Source: JAEHDI01 sp035455185
Lineage (GTDB): Bacteria > Acidobacteriota > Terriglobia > Bryobacterales > Bryobacteraceae
NCBI GenBank assembly: GCA_035455185.1
Contig: DATIFQ010000151.1
Coordinates: forward strand, 1-10,261
DNA length: 10,261 nucleotides
Direction of reading: 5' to 3'
In this document: one piece after another, positions 7,653 to 10,261 of the stretch
How positions within the stretch are numbered: position 1 is the first letter of the stretch
Layout: every line of letters starts with the position of its first letter
Position numbers and translations under genes: made by a program
Notes under the pieces: generated by a model
Told to the model about the DNA's origin: nothing
The model's input: the letters and a program-made list of their open reading frames with translations, nothing else
Database searches by the model: none

Positions 7653-7713
7653 GGCAGACGATCGGCTTTTGTCGTCTGCCGCCCTCGCAGGCCACCGAAA
7701 ACGATGGCCTGCG
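7653..7713. repeat. Two tandem hairpins between kinase and MFS genes (REP-like)
   Basis: Two perfect stems stand side by side in the 170-base gap (7605-7774). GGCAGACGA (7653-7661) pairs with TCGTCTGCC (7672-7680), and CGCAGGCCA (7686-7694) pairs with TGGCCTGCG (7705-7713). Each has a nine-base stem and a ten-base loop. They lie downstream of the MFS transporter stop, in its direction of transcription. No T-run follows on the minus strand, so a simple intrinsic terminator is not supported; a REP/BIME-type element or mRNA 3'-end stabiliser fits better. Nothing else was recognised in the gap. Confidence 0.65.
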
Positions 7714-7774
7714 CCGCCACAAAACAGACTGGCGGACAACTGCATTTCTTGCGACACACTGCACTAGAACAAGC

Positions 7775-9031
7775 TTATAGAATTCGATACCGCCGCATCC
7801 AGAGCATAAGAGAAGCCGCCACCAGAGTCATCGCCCCGGCGAACCCAAGCAGGGTGCTATAAGATCCCGTGCTGTCGAACACGTGCCCGAACAGAACCGG
7901 TCCGGCCGCGCCGGCCATCGCATAAAACGTCCACGTGAAGCCATACAGCGTCGAGAAGGAGCGCAGCCCGAAATAGCGGCTCAACAGGTAGGGGGTGATG
8001 TCCGCTTCCCCGCCCAACCCGATCCCAATCAGGATAGCCGACACAGCGGCTACTGGCAGGGAGTCGGCGCGGCTCAGAATCCACATACCCGCAGCCATTA
8101 GGACCAGCAGGCACATGGACAATCTTGGCCCGGAGAAGCGATCCAGGAACCAACCGGTCGCCAGTCGCCCGGCGAGATTAGCGCCACCCAGTAAACCGGT
8201 GGTGAACGCGGCGCTGCCCGCCGGCATCCCGCGGTCGGAAAGATGCGCTGCCAGGTGCGTGAGCACGCCGTTCGCCGTCATCGAGCTCAGGAACAAGGTC
8301 GCCACGAGAAGCCAGAACTCCCGCTGCCGGAAAGCCGCGGCGGTCGTCAGGCCCTCAAAGTCGTAAGAGCCTGCGTGGCCGTCCGGCCGCCGTCGAACCC
8401 ACAGCGCCGTCAGCGGAAGGCCGAGCACCAGCACCAGGCTGCCCAGCAGCACGTACGCTGTTCGCCAGCCATACATGCCGATACACCATTGCGCCAGGAT
8501 CGGGTGAAGGATTGATCCGATCCCGACCCCTGCCATGACGCACGCCAGCGCCAGGCCGCGCCGTTGCATGAACCAGCTCGACACCGCGCCCGAGTAGCCC
8601 ATCTGCGTTGTGCCGTTCCCAACGATCCCCAGCACAAGGAAAATCCCGTAGAGCTGCCAGAGGCTGCCGGAAAGCTGGCTGAGCGCAAGCACGCCGAAGC
8701 CGAAAACCGCGAAACACGGCAGGATCACCGGCCGCGGGCTGAACCGGTCCAGTGCGCGCCCCAGGACCGGCGAGCAGAACGCCACCGTCATCGCCGCAAT
8801 CCCGAACGCCCGCGAGATTTCCTCCCGGCTCCATCCGAATTCGGCCGCCAGCGGCTTCAGGAACACGCCGAACGTGAACACCAGCAGCGAGCCGAAGCTC
8901 ACCATCACGCCCAGGTTTGCCGCGGCCACCACGCGCCAGCCGGGATATTTCGGCGAGGCTTCTTCGTCGGCCCTCCCAGGGGCGTTACTTGCGGACGTAG
9001 CCTTGAGCCGCGCTGCGCTTGCCTCCTTCAC
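7775..9031 (-). CDS. MFS transporter, OxlT/monocarboxylate-like
   Basis: This 418-residue protein is a major facilitator superfamily permease with about twelve membrane segments. It most resembles the oxalate:formate antiporter and monocarboxylate transporter group. The loop 2-3 signature appears as GRALDRFSPRP, with an echo (GWFLDRFSGPR) in the second half. The first transmembrane region (GWRVVAAANLGVMVSFG) follows a short hydrophilic tail. The start is set at GTG (9029-9031) because a perfect AGGAGG lies six bases upstream (9038-9043). An in-frame ATG at 9053-9055 would add eight residues and has no such site. Either way the gene overlaps the end of the peroxidase gene, by 47 bases with the chosen start, so the two are co-transcribed and probably translationally coupled. 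The substrate, probably a small carboxylate, is a guess from family resemblance. Confidence 0.9.
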   Translation of the reverse strand: MKEASAARLKATSASNAPGRADEEASPKYPGWRVVAAANLGVMVSFGSLLVFTFGVFLKPLAAEFGWSREEISRAFGIAAMTVAFCSPVLGRALDRFSPRPVILPCFAVFGFGVLALSQLSGSLWQLYGIFLVLGIVGNGTTQMGYSGAVSSWFMQRRGLALACVMAGVGIGSILHPILAQWCIGMYGWRTAYVLLGSLVLVLGLPLTALWVRRRPDGHAGSYDFEGLTTAAAFRQREFWLLVATLFLSSMTANGVLTHLAAHLSDRGMPAGSAAFTTGLLGGANLAGRLATGWFLDRFSGPRLSMCLLVLMAAGMWILSRADSLPVAAVSAILIGIGLGGEADITPYLLSRYFGLRSFSTLYGFTWTFYAMAGAAGPVLFGHVFDSTGSYSTLLGFAGAMTLVAASLMLWMRRYRIL

Positions 9032-9611
9032 GGTGCGCCTCCTCTGAGAGTGCATGGACGCCGGTGGCGTCGATCCAGCGATTGTAGAAATTGAAGAGGG
9101 CGCAAACGGTGATGGCGTAGTAGATCTGCTCGTCGGTCCACCCGGCTTCGTACAGCGGCTTCATATCGCCGGCGCTGATGTTCGGCGAATCGCGATTCAC
9201 CTTGTCCACAAAGCGCAACAATGCCTTTTCCGCCGGCGGCAGAGACGAGCTCTCCAGGTCGGCGATCACCTCCTCGACCAGCGCCCGGTTTCCCAGCAGT
9301 TCCGCCGCAACTGCGGCGTGGGACTTCACTCAAAACGGGCAGTGGTTCCGGCCGGAGGTATAGGCCGCGATAAGTTCGCGCAGCCCCGGCGTGAGCGGCG
9401 CCTCTTCCCGCAGAATCTCCTGCGTGAACCGCGCCAGGTGTTCGGTCGCCGAGGGCTTGAACGCAAACAGGTGCCAGATCTGCGGATACTCGCGGCCCAG
9501 TTTCTGCATCCCCTCGATCACCGTAGCCCAGGGCGAAGGTTGGGGATTCGCCTCGACATCAGGCAAAAACATTGGCTCCATAAGTGAAGCCAGCGTAGCG
9601 ATGTCATTCAC
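8985..9611 (-). CDS. AhpD/CMD-like peroxidase, predicted selenoprotein with in-frame UGA (Sec94)
   Basis: Read through one TGA (9330-9332), this frame gives a 208-residue protein of the AhpD / carboxymuconolactone decarboxylase-like peroxidase superfamily. The TGA stands for residue 94 in NHCPF-U-VKSH, where relatives have the second cysteine of CxxC. E79 and H98 match the spacing of the Mycobacterium AhpD relay (E118, C130, C133, H137), so Sec would replace the presumed peroxidatic cysteine, with C91 resolving. The 93 residues before and 114 after (GWTDEQIYYAI, FNFYNRWIDATGVHA) are both family-like, and no other stop interrupts. A stem-loop follows the TGA. The GTG at 9611 is the longest start; ATG at 9581 or 9572 is possible because MFLPDVE looks like a family N-terminus. 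It heads an operon with the overlapping MFS gene. Alternatives are a nonsense pseudogene, a sequencing error, or restart at the GTG directly after TGA. Sec genes are not in the window. Confidence 0.85.
9038..9043 (-). promoter_or_regulatory. Perfect Shine-Dalgarno setting the MFS start
   Basis: AGGAGG on the minus strand lies six bases before the GTG at 9029-9031 and inside the last codons of the peroxidase gene. It is the reason for preferring the GTG over the upstream ATG at 9053-9055. Confidence 0.8.
9291..9332 (-). promoter_or_regulatory. Candidate bacterial SECIS element (UGA plus downstream stem-loop)
   Basis: Immediately 3' of the UGA (9332-9330) the message can fold in two ways. Fold A: CGCCGC (9318-9313) pairs with GCGGCG (9308-9303) around the tetraloop AGUU. 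The loop's G and U are then at positions 22 and 23 counting the U of UGA as 1, close to the critical loop G23/U24 of E. coli fdhF. Fold B: GCAGUU (9314-9309) pairs with AACUGC (9301-9296) around a seven-base loop starting with G, stacked on UCCCA/UGGGA (9323-9319 with 9295-9291) with a four-base bulge. In both, the apical loop lies within the usual bacterial SECIS distance of the UGA. Which fold forms cannot be decided by eye. Confidence 0.65.
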
Positions 9612-9659
9612 CCCGGTTCAATAGTAGAAACCCACTAGGGTTCCGTGGGGCCGGCCCTC

Positions 9660-9678
9660 GGCGGCCTCGCAGGCCGCC
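9660..9678. repeat. GC-rich hairpin upstream of the peroxidase gene
   Basis: GGCGGCCT (9660-9667) pairs with AGGCCGCC (9671-9678) around a three-base loop. It lies about 50 bases upstream of the peroxidase operon start, so it may be a repeat element or part of a terminator-like structure for something further right. It shares the core CCTCGCAGGCC with the second hairpin near 7684-7693, suggesting related repeats. No T-run follows on either strand. Confidence 0.55.
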
Positions 9679-9729
9679 CTGCGCTGGACCACGCGTACTC
9701 CTCCGTATTTCCTTTTCGCCTCATGTGGA

Positions 9730-9767
9730 GCGCGCAGTCTTGCGCGCCACGCCGGCAGTCATGCCGG
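9730..9767. repeat. Twin small hairpins with a shared CAGTCWTG core
   Basis: GCGCGCA (9730-9736) pairs with TGCGCGC (9741-9747), and four bases later CCGGCA (9752-9757) pairs with TGCCGG (9762-9767). Both have four-base loops (GTCT and GTCA) and the same central octamer CAGTCWTG, differing only in the stem sequence, so they look like a paired repeat unit rather than chance. The rest of 9612-9849 holds no gene that could be supported; the pyrimidine-rich stretch at 9778-9795 and the sequence after it were not recognised. Confidence 0.55.
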
Positions 9768-9849
9768 TGGCTGGAGACCTTTTTTCTCAACCCTTTACGA
9801 TCTTGGCGTCTTTGCGGAAACCCCAGCCGCTTCTGTCCGCGACGTCTTC

Positions 9850-10180
9850 TGACCGAACCGTGTCGAGCACGACCTCAGCCAGGCGGGGCTGTTGTCGAAG
9901 TGGAACGGGAAGCCGTCAAAAAAGGGCACGGGTTTCGAGCAGCAGCTCGTCGCTCATCAGCACTGGCACATTGACGTCTCCTACCTCAACATCACCGGGA
10001 CGTTTACTACCTGTGCAGCATCCCGGACGGCTTCAGCCGGTACATCGTCCACTGGGATCTGCGGGAGAGGATGGCGGAAGCCGAGATCAAGATCATTCTC
10101 CAGCGGGTCAGGCTGGTCCGCCGGAGGCGAGGACTCCTGCTCCACAAAGTGAGCGGTCCAGGCACATTTTCACCAAAGTA
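9850..10180 (+). pseudogene. Remnant of an integrase-core (rve, IS3/IS481-like) transposase
   Basis: Translation from about 9853 gives HDLSQAGLLSKWNGKPSKKG, then HWHIDVSYLNITGTF (ending near 10002), a typical start of an integrase-core transposase with the first catalytic aspartate in HIDVSY. Near 10003 one base seems lost from a T-run; in the next frame the family sequence continues as YLCSIPDGFSRYIVHWDL and RMAEAEIKIILQR to about 10107. After that the similarity ends, so the second aspartate, the glutamate and the C-terminus are missing. The N-terminal DNA-binding part is also absent, with a stop at 9850-9852. It is a truncated, frameshifted relic. Family placement between IS3 ORFB and IS481 is uncertain. 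Confidence 0.75.
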
Positions 10181-10203
10181 GTAGAATCGGAAATTTCGTA
10201 GCC

Positions 10204-10231
10204 TGTCACCAAAACTTTGTCACCAAAACTT
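10204..10231 (+). repeat. Perfect tandem 14-bp repeat (two copies)
   Basis: TGTCACCAAAACTT occurs at 10204-10217 and again at 10218-10231 with no gap. A partial third copy, TCACCAAA, lies at 10170-10177 at the edge of the transposase remnant. Directly after the repeat come a Shine-Dalgarno and a start codon. Such iterated sites next to a transposase-like gene often serve as element ends or regulator binding sites; the role here is inferred. Confidence 0.7.
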
Positions 10232-10245
10232 GCGGAGGTTCGTCC

Positions 10246-10261
10246 ATGGCACGTTTCCTGA
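10246..10261 (+). CDS. Start of an unidentified gene cut by the window edge
   Basis: ATG at 10246-10248 begins MARFL and runs off the window. GGAGG at 10234-10238 lies seven bases before it, a strong ribosome-binding site. Only five codons are visible, so no family can be named; the position just after the tandem repeat and the transposase relic makes a mobile-element gene plausible. Confidence 0.5.

Noticed and set aside
7653..7680. Intrinsic terminator of the MFS operon
   Set aside because: The stem is good but no T-run follows it on the transcribed side, so a repeat element is the safer reading.
7605..7774. CRISPR array or small RNA gene
   Set aside because: There are only two non-identical hairpins, no regular repeat-spacer pattern and no clear promoter.
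9330..9611. A separate 93-residue protein ending at the TGA
   Set aside because: It would stop in the middle of the CxxC active site, and the continuation in the same frame is clearly the rest of the same domain.
9725..10201. A 158-residue plus-strand open frame over the transposase remnant
   Set aside because: Its composition is low-complexity serine/arginine without family similarity; the integrase-like peptides lie in the other two frames.

Overview
The window is GC-rich and gene-dense, with genes on both strands. It most resembles a soil-type Acidobacteriota genome of the Solibacter/Bryobacterales kind. That guess rests on a CRTAC1-type FG-GAP/ASPIC protein, a RAYT transposase flanked by REP-like ends, abundant small hairpin repeats and a decayed IS. 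It is an inference from gene style; no rRNA or other phylogenetic marker is present.

Layout: (1) 1-540 is a RAYT (Y1/HUH, IS200-like) transposase on the minus strand, bracketed by a perfect 14-bp inverted repeat. (2) 685-2304 is an L-lactate permease (LctP/LldP family) on the plus strand. (3) 2314-2778 is a small CoA-binding Rossmann protein, convergent with the permease. (4) 2855-3922 is a secreted GH18-like protein with an altered catalytic motif. (5) 4008-7604 is a translationally coupled three-gene operon, transcribed right to left: membrane histidine kinase, NarL-type response regulator, exported FG-GAP/ASPIC protein. (6) 7605-7774 is an intergenic region with two tandem hairpins. (7) 7775-9611 is a two-gene operon: an AhpD/CMD-like peroxidase read through an in-frame UGA, followed by an overlapping MFS transporter. 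(8) 9612-10261 holds hairpin repeats, a frameshifted and truncated integrase-type transposase remnant, a tandem 14-bp repeat, and the first codons of another gene.

The most notable feature is the peroxidase at 8985-9611. A single in-frame TGA at 9330-9332 sits exactly where the second cysteine of the AhpD CxxC active site belongs, giving C91-P-F-U94 with E79 and H98 at the family spacing. The frame stays open for 114 more family-like codons. A strong stem-loop follows the TGA at the distance expected for a bacterial SECIS element. The simplest reading is a selenocysteine AhpD-like peroxidase with Sec at the presumed peroxidatic position. Ordinary gene calling would split it into two small unrelated-looking ORFs. 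No Sec machinery genes (selA, selB, selC, selD) are in the window, so this remains a strong inference.
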